Shown one piece after another: positions 7,550 to 16,806 of a DNA stretch of 64,000 bases. The stretch is from an uncultured Ignavibacteria bacterium (GTDB lineage Bacteria; Bacteroidota; Ignavibacteria; SZUA-365): contig CAJXVM010000007.1 of assembly GCA_913061095.1 (NCBI GenBank), positions 1 through 64,000 on the forward strand, in the 5' to 3' direction. The notes beneath the pieces are model-generated. The model searched no databases. It saw only the letters and a list, made by a program, of their open reading frames with translations, and had not been told where the DNA came from. The stretch's first letter is position 1, and each line of letters begins with the position of its first letter. The translations under genes and the position numbers were made by a program.

Positions 7550-8709
7550 TGGTACAGCTCCCCGACCCGCGGACCGGCGGGTTCTTCCTGTTTCAGAACG
7601 ATATCACGCGGACGAATGCGCGTGAACATCGAAATGTTCAGCAGCACCCCCAGCGCATACGCGGTGAATATGATCGTCGTGCCGCCATAACTGAGCAGCG
7701 GCATCGGCAGACCCGTTGTCGGGACGAGTCCGGTCGTGACCATCGCGTTGACGATTGCATAGACCGTGACAGTGCAGGTGATGCCCACGGCGAGGAAGCG
7801 GCCGAGGTCGTCGGTGGCGCGCTTGGCGATCTTCATCCCGCGCACCATGATGATGGTGAACAGCGCGAGAATGATCACGGCACCGATGAACCCGTATTCC
7901 TCACCAACGATGGCAAAGATGAAATCCGTGTACGACTCCGGCAGAAAGAGTTCGCGCTGCTTGCTCATGCCAAGGCCAACACCGAATATGCCGCCGCTGC
8001 CGAGCCCGATGATCGCCTGGTTGACCTGGTAATTCCCCGCCGCGGCTCCTCCGTCTTCCGTGAAATGCGCCATGATGCGATTCCAGCGGTAGGTCGCCGA
8101 TACCGCATAGATGAAGATGACCGGGATCCCCGCCAGCGCCACGCCCGCGAGATGCATGATCTTCACGCGACCGACGAACAGCACCATGAAACTGATCCCG
8201 AGCAGGATCGCACCGGTGCTGAAATTCGGCTGGAGGAACACCAGCCCGACCACTGCCATAATCCAGAACAGCAGCGGCAGGAAACTGTCGCGGAACATGT
8301 GGATATATCGCTGTTTCGCCGCGAGCAGAACCGCGAGATGAATGACGAGCGCGAATTTCGCGAACTCCGAGGGCTGAAAACGCACGGGACCGAGAGATAC
8401 CCAGCGCTGCGCGCCTTTCACCACCGTCCCGCCGATAAGCGTATACGCGAGCAGCAGCAGTGCGATGATCAGCAGGTACTTGCTGATGCGCCGGTAAAAA
8501 TGATAGTTCACGAACATGCCGATAAACAGAGCGGCGATGCCCATGATCACTCTGATGGTATGATTCCGAACCAGGTAGTTGAAATCACCGTCATGCCGGA
8601 TGCCGGAAATTGACACCGACGCGCTGTACACGACCCCGACGCTGAACATCATCAGCGCGAGCACGCTCAGGAAGACCCAGAGATCGATATGTCCCGTACG
8701 CTGCTTCAT
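7546..8709 (-). CDS. ftsW: SEDS septal peptidoglycan polymerase FtsW
   Basis: Polytopic SEDS-family glycosyltransferase that polymerises lipid II at the septum together with FtsI. Of the two possible starts, the ATG at 8709 overlaps the murD stop as ATGA and gives 387 residues with about ten membrane helices; the family motif PTTGLPMPLLSYGGT is present near the C-terminus. Partner FtsI is encoded upstream in the same cluster. Confidence 0.96.
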   Translation of the reverse strand: MKQRTGHIDLWVFLSVLALMMFSVGVVYSASVSISGIRHDGDFNYLVRNHTIRVIMGIAALFIGMFVNYHFYRRISKYLLIIALLLLAYTLIGGTVVKGAQRWVSLGPVRFQPSEFAKFALVIHLAVLLAAKQRYIHMFRDSFLPLLFWIMAVVGLVFLQPNFSTGAILLGISFMVLFVGRVKIMHLAGVALAGIPVIFIYAVSATYRWNRIMAHFTEDGGAAAGNYQVNQAIIGLGSGGIFGVGLGMSKQRELFLPESYTDFIFAIVGEEYGFIGAVIILALFTIIMVRGMKIAKRATDDLGRFLAVGITCTVTVYAIVNAMVTTGLVPTTGLPMPLLSYGGTTIIFTAYALGVLLNISMFTRIRPRDIVLKQEEPAGPRVGELYQ

Positions 8710-10088
8710 GCGACCATCGGCTCCCGGCAGAAGGTGCGAACACACTCCTTGAACACACGGCCACGGTGTTCGAAGTTATCGTACATGTCGAAGCTGGCGC
8801 AGGCGGGTGATAGCATGGCGATGTCGCCGGGCTGCGCGGCCATGCGCGCGATGTTCACCGCCTCGAGCATGTCGCGGGCACGCGTGACGCGTGTGACTTT
8901 CGAGAACTCCGCCTCCATGCGCTCGGCGGATTCCCCGATGAGCACCATGGCGCGGACGCGGTCCTTGACGATTTCCAGCAGCGGCTCGTACAGGGCATCC
9001 TTGTCGCGGCCGCCGGCGATAAGCACGACCGGATTCTTGTAACTCTGCAGCGCGATAACCACGGAGTCGATGTTGGTGGCCTTCGAGTCATTGATCCACG
9101 TGATGCCATCGACCTCACACACGTACTCGAGCCGATGCTCCACACCGCGGAATTCCAGTACGGCCCTGCGGATGACATCGATGCTCACACCTTCCAGACG
9201 TGTGGCAAGCGCCGCCATCAGCACGTTCATATGATTATGCCGCCCGTGCACCTGCAGATCGTCGACACGCGCAACGATTTCCTTTCCTTCTCCCGCGTCG
9301 ATAACCAGTGTGCCGTTCTCTCGCCAGCCGCCGCGTGAAAGCCGCTGAAGCGAACTGACCGGGAACAGGTCGGCACTCGCCGTCTTCACCGCATCCACTA
9401 CAACGGGATCGTCATAGTTGTACACGAGATGATCCCCGGCGCTCATATTCATGAAGATGCGCTGCTTCGAGGCGACATATTCACGGAAGTCACCGTGATA
9501 GCGATTCAGGTGATCCGGTGTGATGGTGGTGATCACCGCCGTTGTAGGATGGAAAGACGCACAGGTATCGAGCTGGAAGCTGCTGATCTCCAGCACGGCC
9601 AGGTTCACCGGTCCCTCGTTGTGGAGGATCGCGTCGGTGAACGCCAGTCCAATGTTGCCGGCGACCAGCGTCCGCTCCTCCGCTGCGGCACCGATGTCGC
9701 CCGCCAGTGTGGTGGTGGTGGTCTTGCCGTTGGTGCCGGTCACGGCGATGATCGGACAGTCGAGGAACATCGCCCCGACCTCGATCTCGCTGATGATCGG
9801 CATGCTGATCTGCTCGGCCCTGTGCAGCACCGGCGCATCGGAGGGGACGCCCGGACTCACGACGAAGAGGTCCGCGTCGAACACGCGGTCACTGTGCCCG
9901 CCGAATTCGTGCGGGATGTCCTCCGCACGCATGATGCGCGCGGCTTCCTCGTATTTCTGTTCCGGTGAAAGCTCGGTGAGAAAAACGGTGACGCCTTTCC
10001 GCTTGAGCAGGCGTGCCGCCGCCAGACCGCTGCGGGCGGCTCCGATGACGGTGACCTTGAGACTCGCGATATCGAAAGCGCGTTGCAT
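8706..10088 (-). CDS. murD: UDP-MurNAc-L-alanine-D-glutamate ligase MurD
   Basis: Cytoplasmic Mur ligase adding D-Glu to UDP-MurNAc-L-Ala. The 460 residues have the Rossmann-like N-terminal start VTVIGAARSGLAAARLL, the P-loop GTNGKTTTTTLAGDI and the Mur ligase C-terminal domain with INDSKATN. It follows mraY by 2 nt and overlaps ftsW by 4 nt. Confidence 0.97.
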   Translation of the reverse strand: MQRAFDIASLKVTVIGAARSGLAAARLLKRKGVTVFLTELSPEQKYEEAARIMRAEDIPHEFGGHSDRVFDADLFVVSPGVPSDAPVLHRAEQISMPIISEIEVGAMFLDCPIIAVTGTNGKTTTTTLAGDIGAAAEERTLVAGNIGLAFTDAILHNEGPVNLAVLEISSFQLDTCASFHPTTAVITTITPDHLNRYHGDFREYVASKQRIFMNMSAGDHLVYNYDDPVVVDAVKTASADLFPVSSLQRLSRGGWRENGTLVIDAGEGKEIVARVDDLQVHGRHNHMNVLMAALATRLEGVSIDVIRRAVLEFRGVEHRLEYVCEVDGITWINDSKATNIDSVVIALQSYKNPVVLIAGGRDKDALYEPLLEIVKDRVRAMVLIGESAERMEAEFSKVTRVTRARDMLEAVNIARMAAQPGDIAMLSPACASFDMYDNFEHRGRVFKECVRTFCREPMVA

Positions 10089-10090
10089 GA

Positions 10091-11200
10091 TTAACGAACC
10101 TTGAACGTTGCCAGACTGAGAATTGCGAGAATGATCGCCACGATGTAGAACCGTGAAACGATTTTCGGCTCGGGCCAGCCGAGCAGCTCGAAGTGATGAT
10201 GAATGGGCGCCATGCGGAACACCCGCTTGCCCTGGCCGTACTTGCGCTTGGTGTATTTGAAGTAGGCCTTCTGGACCAGCACGGACACGGTTTCCGCAAA
10301 AAAGATGCCGCCCAGAATCGGAAGCAGAAGCTCTTTCTTGATCATCACCATGAGCACACCCATCGCGCCGCCGAGGGCCAGTGACCCTGTGTCGCCCATG
10401 AAGACCTGCGCGGGATAGGCGTTGTACCAGAGAAAACCGAGCCCCGCCCCGAGCACCGCGGCGCTGAACACGGCCAGTTCACCGCTGCCCGGGAGATAGA
10501 TAATGTTGAGGTAGTCGGAGAAGTCGACGCGGCCTCCGGCGTAGCTGATGAAGGCAATCGCGATGAATGCGATGGAAATCGTACCTACAGCCAGGCCGTC
10601 GAGTCCGTCAGTGAGATTGACGGCATTCGACGTGGCCACGATCACGAAAATGATCATCGGGATGTAAAAGAAGGAGAAATCCAGCACCAGGTTCTTGAAA
10701 AACGGAACGGTGGTGACGGAATTGTAGTCCTGAAACTGCGGCGAAAAATACAGCACACCGCCGACGATGAGACCGACGATGACCTGCCCCACGATCTTGT
10801 ACTCGCCGATCAGTCCTTTGGGGAAACGACGGACGACTTTCAGATAATCATCGACGAAGCCGACCGCCCCCATCATCGCCGTGGCCAGCAGGATGAGCCA
10901 AACGTATGTGTTATCCAGCTGGCCCCAGAGCAGCACGGGCACCAGCACGGAGGTCAGAATGATCAGTCCGCCCATGGTCGGCGTCCCCGCCTTCACCAGA
11001 TGTGTCTCCGGTGCTTCAAGCTTCGCCGCCTCACCAATCTGGCGGCGCCGAAGGAGCGCGATGATGCGCGGTCCGACAACCCAGCTGATGAGCAGGGCCG
11101 TGATGGCCGCGGCCGCCGCTCGGAACGTGATGAATCGAAACACATCGAATCCGGGAGGATTCAGGACGTCGTTGATGTACTCGAACAGGTAGTAGAACAT
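10091..11200 (-). CDS. mraY: Phospho-MurNAc-pentapeptide transferase MraY
   Basis: Integral membrane enzyme making lipid I from UDP-MurNAc-pentapeptide and undecaprenyl phosphate. The 369 residues have about ten membrane helices and the diagnostic cytoplasmic loops FVDDYLKV, NLTDGLDGLAVG, GDTGSLALGG and the histidine loop PIHHHFELLGWPE. It follows murF by 2 nt. Confidence 0.98.
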   Translation of the reverse strand: MFYYLFEYINDVLNPPGFDVFRFITFRAAAAAITALLISWVVGPRIIALLRRRQIGEAAKLEAPETHLVKAGTPTMGGLIILTSVLVPVLLWGQLDNTYVWLILLATAMMGAVGFVDDYLKVVRRFPKGLIGEYKIVGQVIVGLIVGGVLYFSPQFQDYNSVTTVPFFKNLVLDFSFFYIPMIIFVIVATSNAVNLTDGLDGLAVGTISIAFIAIAFISYAGGRVDFSDYLNIIYLPGSGELAVFSAAVLGAGLGFLWYNAYPAQVFMGDTGSLALGGAMGVLMVMIKKELLLPILGGIFFAETVSVLVQKAYFKYTKRKYGQGKRVFRMAPIHHHFELLGWPEPKIVSRFYIVAIILAILSLATFKVR

Positions 11201-11202
11201 AA

Positions 11203-12618
11203 CTATGCCCGTTCCTCCTCGCTGGTTGAACGGCGGAGGAATCCGTCGACGATTTCCTCCATTTTCATGCTGCGGGATCCTTTGATCAGAACGGCATCAC
11301 CGGCATCGAGCAGGGCGGCGAGTTCGTCGACGAGCCGCTGCTTGTCGGTAAAATGCCGCGAGACTGCCGCCATGCTTCTGGCGGCACTGCTGATGGCGCG
11401 CGAACGCGTGCCATAGGTCATGACATACGGTATGTCAGCCGCCACGAGCGCGGCGCCGATCGCCTCGTGCTCCTGTCGTGATACTGTCCCGAGCTCGAGC
11501 ATATCACCCAGCACAACACAGCGCCGTCCAGGAATGTCGAGCTGCTGCAGCAGGTCGAGCGCTGCAAGCACAGAATCCGGATTCGCATTGTAGGTGTCAT
11601 TGATCACCGTGATGCCCGCTGCATCGCTGATCTGCATGCGTTTGTCATAACTGGCCACGTGTTCCACCGCGCGCTTCATCGCACGGATGCCGCAGCCGAA
11701 TGCGAATCCCGCGGCCAGCGCTGCGGCCGCGTTGTACGCGGCGTGCCGGCCCACGGCCTGCAGGCGCAGCATTACGGGACGACGGACGAACCGCGGTGCC
11801 TCGATGCGCACCCGCGCGCGACCGGCACGATCCAGGGTTACGTCGGTGATGCGGATATCGCTGCCTGCCCGGGTGCCGTACGTGATGCGGCGAACGCCCC
11901 GCGGCACCGTCCCGCGCAGCAGCGGTTCATCGGCATTGACGAGTGCCAGATCCTGCGGCGACAGGGCGGCAAACAGCGCGGCTTTCTCCTGCGCGATGCC
12001 TTCACGTGAGCGCAGCTTCTCGATATGCGCGCGGCCGATATTCGTGATCAATCCATGCGTGGGCTGCGCGATTGTGCACAGGTAGGCGATATCGCCCGGC
12101 TGGTTGGTGCCCATCTCCGCCACGACAACGTCGTGCGCATCGGTCAGTTCCAGCAGCGTCGCCGGCAGTCCGATGTGATTGTTGAAGTTTCCGGCGTTCT
12201 GCAGTACCCGATATTTCGTGCGCAGCACCGCCGCGATCATTTCCTTCGTCGTCGTCTTGCCGTTGCTTCCCGTCACCGCGAGCACCGGCACGGTGAAGCG
12301 TTCGCGGTGCAGACGCGCGATATCGCCATAGGCGCGCATCGTATCGCGCACCACGAGCAGCGGCAGCTCCGTGATCTCGGCGGCATGCTTCCGGTACCAG
12401 CGGTTTTCAACCACACAGAGCAGTACACCGCGTGCGCACAGTTCCGCAACGAAGTCGTGCGCATCGACCCGGGCACCGCGAAACGCGACGAACACATCGC
12501 CCTGCTTCGCTTCACGCGAATCGGTCACCACGCGACCGAGCGCATGCGCGGCCAGATGCTCGCAGTTCTTCGCGAACACATGCGGGATGCGCAGCAGGTC
12601 GGTCACGGTGCCAATCAT
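11203..12618 (-). CDS. murF: UDP-MurNAc-tripeptide D-Ala-D-Ala ligase MurF
   Basis: Mur ligase that completes the pentapeptide by adding D-Ala-D-Ala. In 471 residues the P-loop GSNGKTTTKEMI, the following NAGNFNNHIGLP stretch and NDTYNANPDS are typical MurF features. The D-Ala-D-Ala ligase gene (ddl) that makes its substrate is not in this cluster. The ATG overlaps the murE stop (ATGA). Confidence 0.97.
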   Translation of the reverse strand: MIGTVTDLLRIPHVFAKNCEHLAAHALGRVVTDSREAKQGDVFVAFRGARVDAHDFVAELCARGVLLCVVENRWYRKHAAEITELPLLVVRDTMRAYGDIARLHRERFTVPVLAVTGSNGKTTTKEMIAAVLRTKYRVLQNAGNFNNHIGLPATLLELTDAHDVVVAEMGTNQPGDIAYLCTIAQPTHGLITNIGRAHIEKLRSREGIAQEKAALFAALSPQDLALVNADEPLLRGTVPRGVRRITYGTRAGSDIRITDVTLDRAGRARVRIEAPRFVRRPVMLRLQAVGRHAAYNAAAALAAGFAFGCGIRAMKRAVEHVASYDKRMQISDAAGITVINDTYNANPDSVLAALDLLQQLDIPGRRCVVLGDMLELGTVSRQEHEAIGAALVAADIPYVMTYGTRSRAISSAARSMAAVSRHFTDKQRLVDELAALLDAGDAVLIKGSRSMKMEEIVDGFLRRSTSEEERA

Positions 12619-14171
12619 GGTTTGACTCCTCCGCGCCGGTCGTCGAAATAGCGACGCACCACTTCGCGGTCGTCGAAGTGACGGCGGGTTCCGCCAATGA
12701 TCTGGTAATTCTCGTGTCCCTTGCCAGAGACAATGACGATGTCACCCGCGCGCGCGATTTTCAGCGCGTGATGAATTGCGGCCCGCCGCTGGATGCGCGA
12801 CAGCACGCGCGCGCCCTCGACCGCACCGGCGAGAATATCGTCGATGATGGCGCGAGGATCCTCCGATCGCGGATTGTCGGATGTTACGATTGTCACATCG
12901 CTCAGACGCGTGGCCACCGCGCCCATGACAGGACGCTTGGCCTGGTCACGGTCTCCGCCACAGCCGAACACTGAAATCACCCTGCCGTCACGGGCGATGT
13001 CGCGCGCGGTTTCAAGCGCTTTCTCCAGTGAATCCGGCGTGTGCGAATAGTCGACGATGGCGGTCACGCCATCCACCGAATCGATGCGTTCGAATCGTCC
13101 CGGAATCGTGCGCAGACTTTGAATCCCGCGTATCACGGTCGGGGGTGTGATCCCCATCTCCACACCGGCGGCAAACGCCGCGGTGATGTTCCATGCGTTG
13201 AACCGTCCGATCAGACTCGACTCGATGCGATGAGAGACACCGGCATGGTCGATGGTCAGCGCCGTCCCCGTGGATGTGGCCTCGATATCACGGATCCGGT
13301 ACGCACTGCGCGGACGCGTTCCGAAGGTGCGCCGGCGGCGTCCGAGCTTTTTCCCCATGACGGATGCGGCCGCGTCGTCAGCGTTTATCAGGGCTGTCCC
13401 TCGGGTGTACTCACCGAACAGGCGCGCCTTGGCTTCGCTGTACCGCTCCATCGTACCGTGGAAATCGAGATGATCCTGCGTCAGGTTCATGAACACGCTG
13501 ACGTCAAAATCGATACCGTGCACGCGTGACAGCGCCAGGGCGTGCGACGACACTTCCATGAGCACTGCCGCGCAGCCCGCATCGCGCATGTCGGCGAGCA
13601 GAGCATGCAGATGTTCCGCCGGGGGCGTCGTGAATGTCGCGGGATGGATTTCGCTGCCGATGCGGTACTCGACGGTACCGATCAAACCGGAACGGATGCC
13701 AGCCGCCTCGAGAACAGAAGAGAGCAGATAGGTGAAGGTGGTTTTGCCGTTCGTGCCGGTGACCCCGATCATGGTCATGTTCCGTGCCGGCGAACCGTGG
13801 AAACGATCCGCAAGTACGGCCGCTGCGATACGGGTGTCATGCACGACCACAACGGCGGTGCCGTTGTGCTGGCAGTAGGCTGGTGTGAGCAGTTGGTGGA
13901 GATATGCTTCGTACTGAGGAAGTTGTACGACGACACAGCTGGCACCGCGTTCCATGGCCGACTGAACGAACCGGTGTCCGTCCGTATGTTCCCCCTCGGT
14001 CGCGACAAACATCCACCCGGGCTGCACCGCACGCGAATCCGTGGTGATGCCCGCGATCTCGACATTATGCGGACCGACCACCTGCACGACCGTGAGATCG
14101 TTCATCAGGCCCGACAGCCGCACGGCCGAAGGATGGGACTGGATATTTGTGGCCACCTGGTTGAACATCAT
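12615..14171 (-). CDS. murE: UDP-MurNAc-dipeptide meso-diaminopimelate ligase MurE
   Basis: Mur ligase adding the third stem residue. The 518-residue protein has the P-loop GTNGKTTFTYLLSSVLEA and, near the C-terminus, DNPR (in TSDNPRSEDP), the motif that marks enzymes using meso-diaminopimelate rather than lysine. Start: two consecutive ATG codons (14171, 14168) fall right at the ftsI stop; the frame stays open upstream inside ftsI, but those codons lack family similarity. No clear ribosome binding site, so reinitiation after ftsI is likely. Confidence 0.96.
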   Translation of the reverse strand: MMFNQVATNIQSHPSAVRLSGLMNDLTVVQVVGPHNVEIAGITTDSRAVQPGWMFVATEGEHTDGHRFVQSAMERGASCVVVQLPQYEAYLHQLLTPAYCQHNGTAVVVVHDTRIAAAVLADRFHGSPARNMTMIGVTGTNGKTTFTYLLSSVLEAAGIRSGLIGTVEYRIGSEIHPATFTTPPAEHLHALLADMRDAGCAAVLMEVSSHALALSRVHGIDFDVSVFMNLTQDHLDFHGTMERYSEAKARLFGEYTRGTALINADDAAASVMGKKLGRRRRTFGTRPRSAYRIRDIEATSTGTALTIDHAGVSHRIESSLIGRFNAWNITAAFAAGVEMGITPPTVIRGIQSLRTIPGRFERIDSVDGVTAIVDYSHTPDSLEKALETARDIARDGRVISVFGCGGDRDQAKRPVMGAVATRLSDVTIVTSDNPRSEDPRAIIDDILAGAVEGARVLSRIQRRAAIHHALKIARAGDIVIVSGKGHENYQIIGGTRRHFDDREVVRRYFDDRRGGVKP

Positions 14172-14172
14172 A

Positions 14173-16344
14173 TCAGTAGAGATTTGCCGTGATGATGCGC
14201 GCATCCGCGTCGAGCGTGCAGCGCGTGCCTTTCGGAACCAGCGCGCCGGCCTCGGGATACTGCCTGCGGACAACACCGCTCCCGGCCGGACTCGGTTCGA
14301 GATTCATGCTCTGTATAAAATTCATGGCCTGTCGAAGCGACATGCCCACGACGTCGGGGACCCGGATCTGTCCGCCTGTCGTGTCGCGTTTCATGTCGAC
14401 CAGCTCCACGTTGACGACCGATCGCCGGGCGACCAGCGTGTTCTCATCGGGGAACTGCTCGGCCACGAGCCCTCCCTCGCCGCGGGCATCCATATTGAAC
14501 CCGTGCGCCTTCAGCACGTCCCGCGCAACCTCCCGCTGCATCCCCTTCACATTGGGCACGCGGATGCGGTCGTCACCCTTGAAGGACGCATACAGCGGCT
14601 CGGGTTTCTTTGCGAACGCACTCGACGAATTGATGATGCGCATGGCGATGCGGCGAAAAATCGGACCGGCCGTCGAGCCGCCGTAATACCCGTGCTTCGG
14701 CGCATCGAGAATGACAAGAATCAGGATCTCCGGATCCTCGACCGGGAAAAATCCGACGAATGACGCCACGTGCGAGGTGTTGGAATAGGATCCGTTCACA
14801 AGCCGCTGCGAGGTACCGGTCTTGCCGCCGATGCTCACTCCTTCGATGCGCGCCTGCCGCGCCGTGCCGCTGTCGACCACACCCTGCATGAAGCGGCGCA
14901 TGATGCGTGAAGTCTCGGATGACACCACGCGGCGCACGACCTGCGGCACCGTTTCGTCAATGATGTTCCGCTCCTGGTCAAGCAGCCACTTCCGGATAAA
15001 CGGCCGCATCAGCACGCCATCGTTGGCGATCGCCGCGTAGGCACATGCGATCTGCAGCGGCGTCACCGCGAGCCCGTATCCGAATGCGAGGTAATTCAGC
15101 GTCGTTCCATCCCAGTCCAGCGGTTTGCGCAGGTCCCCGCTCAGCTCACCGGGCAGCTCGATGCCGGTCTTGACACCGAAACCGAAATTCCGCGCATACT
15201 TGTAGAAGCGTTCGTCGCCCAGTTCGTTCGCCAGTTTCGCCGAAACGATATTGGAGCTGTGTTCGAAGGCGCCGCGAAGTGTCAGCGACGCATAGGGATG
15301 GTCATCCACGATCGGCTTCAGATCGGGATGGTATTTCCACTGACCGTTTTCCGCGTCGATGCGATCATCCGGTCCGTGCAGCTCCTCGTTGAGCGCCGCG
15401 CTCATGGCCACGATCTTGAACGTGGAGCCCGGCTCGTAGAGGTCAGTGACCGAGCGGTTCCGCGCTTTCTCGGGCGAGTATTCGTACAGATTGTTGGGAT
15501 TGATGCTCGGTGCATTGGCCATCGCCAGCACCTCGCCCGTATGCGGATTGAGGATAATGCAGCGACCGGATTCCGCATCGTGCAGTTGCACACCGCGGCT
15601 CAGCTCCTCCTCGGCGATGGACTGATAAACCTGGTCGATCGTCAGAACGACATTCCTGCCGTTGACCGGCTCCACCCGCGGATAGTCCACTTCCGGACGA
15701 CGACTCCCGCGAGCATTGCGCTGGTAGACGATGTAGCCTTCCCTGCCGGAAAGCTCCCGGTTCATTTCAAGTTCGATTCCGCTCTGGCCCACATTGTCGA
15801 TGTTGGTATAGCCGATCACCGGTCCGGCAAGCGAATTGAAATTGTACTTTCGGCGCGGCACCGGTTCCAGACGCACACCGTAGCAGGACCAGTCATCAAA
15901 ATGCGCGGCCACGTCTTCACGGAGACGCTTCTCGATGATGATATACTGCTGTGTCGTGTCGCGGAAATGCTTGTACACGCTGCGGTACGGCATGCGCAGC
16001 GCGTTCGCGATGACGCGCGCCACGGTGTCGGGCCGTTCGATCACCGAAGGATCCACCGACAGCGTGTACTCGGTGATATTGGAAGCCAGGATGGAAAGAT
16101 GCCGATCGAGAATGAGGCCGCGCATCGGACGAATGATCTCGCGGCTCTCGTACTGGATGCGCGCCATTTCCTGCAGTTTCTCCGCATCGCGCACCTGGAT
16201 GACAAACAGCTTGACGATAATGGCAAAGAAGCCCGTCATGAACAGCACCATCAGCAGGTACATGCGCACGGAAGTCTGCTGACGCTGATGCACGCGCAGA
16301 TCGTCATTTCGTCCCGGTCTGTAGTCGTAAGATTCCAACGGCAC
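14173..16344 (-). CDS. ftsI: Septal transpeptidase FtsI (PBP3) with two PASTA domains
   Basis: Class B penicillin-binding protein that cross-links septal peptidoglycan with FtsW. In 723 residues: one membrane helix (about 29-50), the PBP dimerisation domain, and a transpeptidase domain with STFK (307-310), SSN (363-365) and KTG (508-510), so all catalytic motifs are intact. Two PASTA domains follow (about 594-650 and 660-715, each beginning RVPNVKGM or RVPDVVGM). C-terminal PASTA repeats make it longer than proteobacterial FtsI and recall PBP2x/SpoVD. The start read here is GTG, 9 nt after ftsL, with a weak ribosome binding site. Confidence 0.96.
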   Translation of the reverse strand: MPLESYDYRPGRNDDLRVHQRQQTSVRMYLLMVLFMTGFFAIIVKLFVIQVRDAEKLQEMARIQYESREIIRPMRGLILDRHLSILASNITEYTLSVDPSVIERPDTVARVIANALRMPYRSVYKHFRDTTQQYIIIEKRLREDVAAHFDDWSCYGVRLEPVPRRKYNFNSLAGPVIGYTNIDNVGQSGIELEMNRELSGREGYIVYQRNARGSRRPEVDYPRVEPVNGRNVVLTIDQVYQSIAEEELSRGVQLHDAESGRCIILNPHTGEVLAMANAPSINPNNLYEYSPEKARNRSVTDLYEPGSTFKIVAMSAALNEELHGPDDRIDAENGQWKYHPDLKPIVDDHPYASLTLRGAFEHSSNIVSAKLANELGDERFYKYARNFGFGVKTGIELPGELSGDLRKPLDWDGTTLNYLAFGYGLAVTPLQIACAYAAIANDGVLMRPFIRKWLLDQERNIIDETVPQVVRRVVSSETSRIMRRFMQGVVDSGTARQARIEGVSIGGKTGTSQRLVNGSYSNTSHVASFVGFFPVEDPEILILVILDAPKHGYYGGSTAGPIFRRIAMRIINSSSAFAKKPEPLYASFKGDDRIRVPNVKGMQREVARDVLKAHGFNMDARGEGGLVAEQFPDENTLVARRSVVNVELVDMKRDTTGGQIRVPDVVGMSLRQAMNFIQSMNLEPSPAGSGVVRRQYPEAGALVPKGTRCTLDADARIITANLY

Positions 16345-16353
16345 CTTGATCGA

Positions 16354-16806
16354 TTATTGTCCGGTCTGCTTCTCTGCGAGATCGAACACCGTCAGGGAGA
16401 ACGGCTGCTGGTCGGCATGGACCAGACCGAGATCCTCGACGGCAATCCGCTGTATGCGGTTATAGCTTGAGAGCGTGTTGATTTCAGCACGCAGGTTTTC
16501 GCGCTCCTGCAGAAGCGTCTGCTCCTGCCGGTCAAGTTCGATCGCCTCCATCATGAGACTGTCCACCCTGACCACATTGGAGATGTAGAAGGTGATGAGC
16601 ACGGCAAAAACCATCAGCATCATGACGATGTTGAACGTGGTCAGCCCTTTCACACGCCGGCGGCGCGGCGCGGACTGCACGTACTCCAGCGGCACATCCT
16701 GCGCGAGCGCATTCATGGCCGGCTGCACGCGCTTACGCGTGAATCTTTTCACCTGCCCGAAGGCGGGCGCTTCGGGCTCTTGGATTTCGACGTATCTCGC
16801 TCTCAT
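16354..16806 (-). CDS. ftsL: Cell division protein FtsL-like
   Basis: Small bitopic membrane protein of 150 residues: a basic cytoplasmic part, one membrane helix (about 57-75), then a heptad-rich coiled coil (about 78-115) and a short tail IQRIAVEDLGLVHADQQ of the FtsL/DivIC kind. Recognised by this layout and its place between rsmH and ftsI; sequence conservation in the family is low. The ATG at 16806 has AGAGAGG upstream but overlaps rsmH by 74 nt; an internal ATG at 16716, after the rsmH stop, would give 120 residues but has no ribosome binding site. Confidence 0.85.
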   Translation of the reverse strand: MRARYVEIQEPEAPAFGQVKRFTRKRVQPAMNALAQDVPLEYVQSAPRRRRVKGLTTFNIVMMLMVFAVLITFYISNVVRVDSLMMEAIELDRQEQTLLQERENLRAEINTLSSYNRIQRIAVEDLGLVHADQQPFSLTVFDLAEKQTGQ

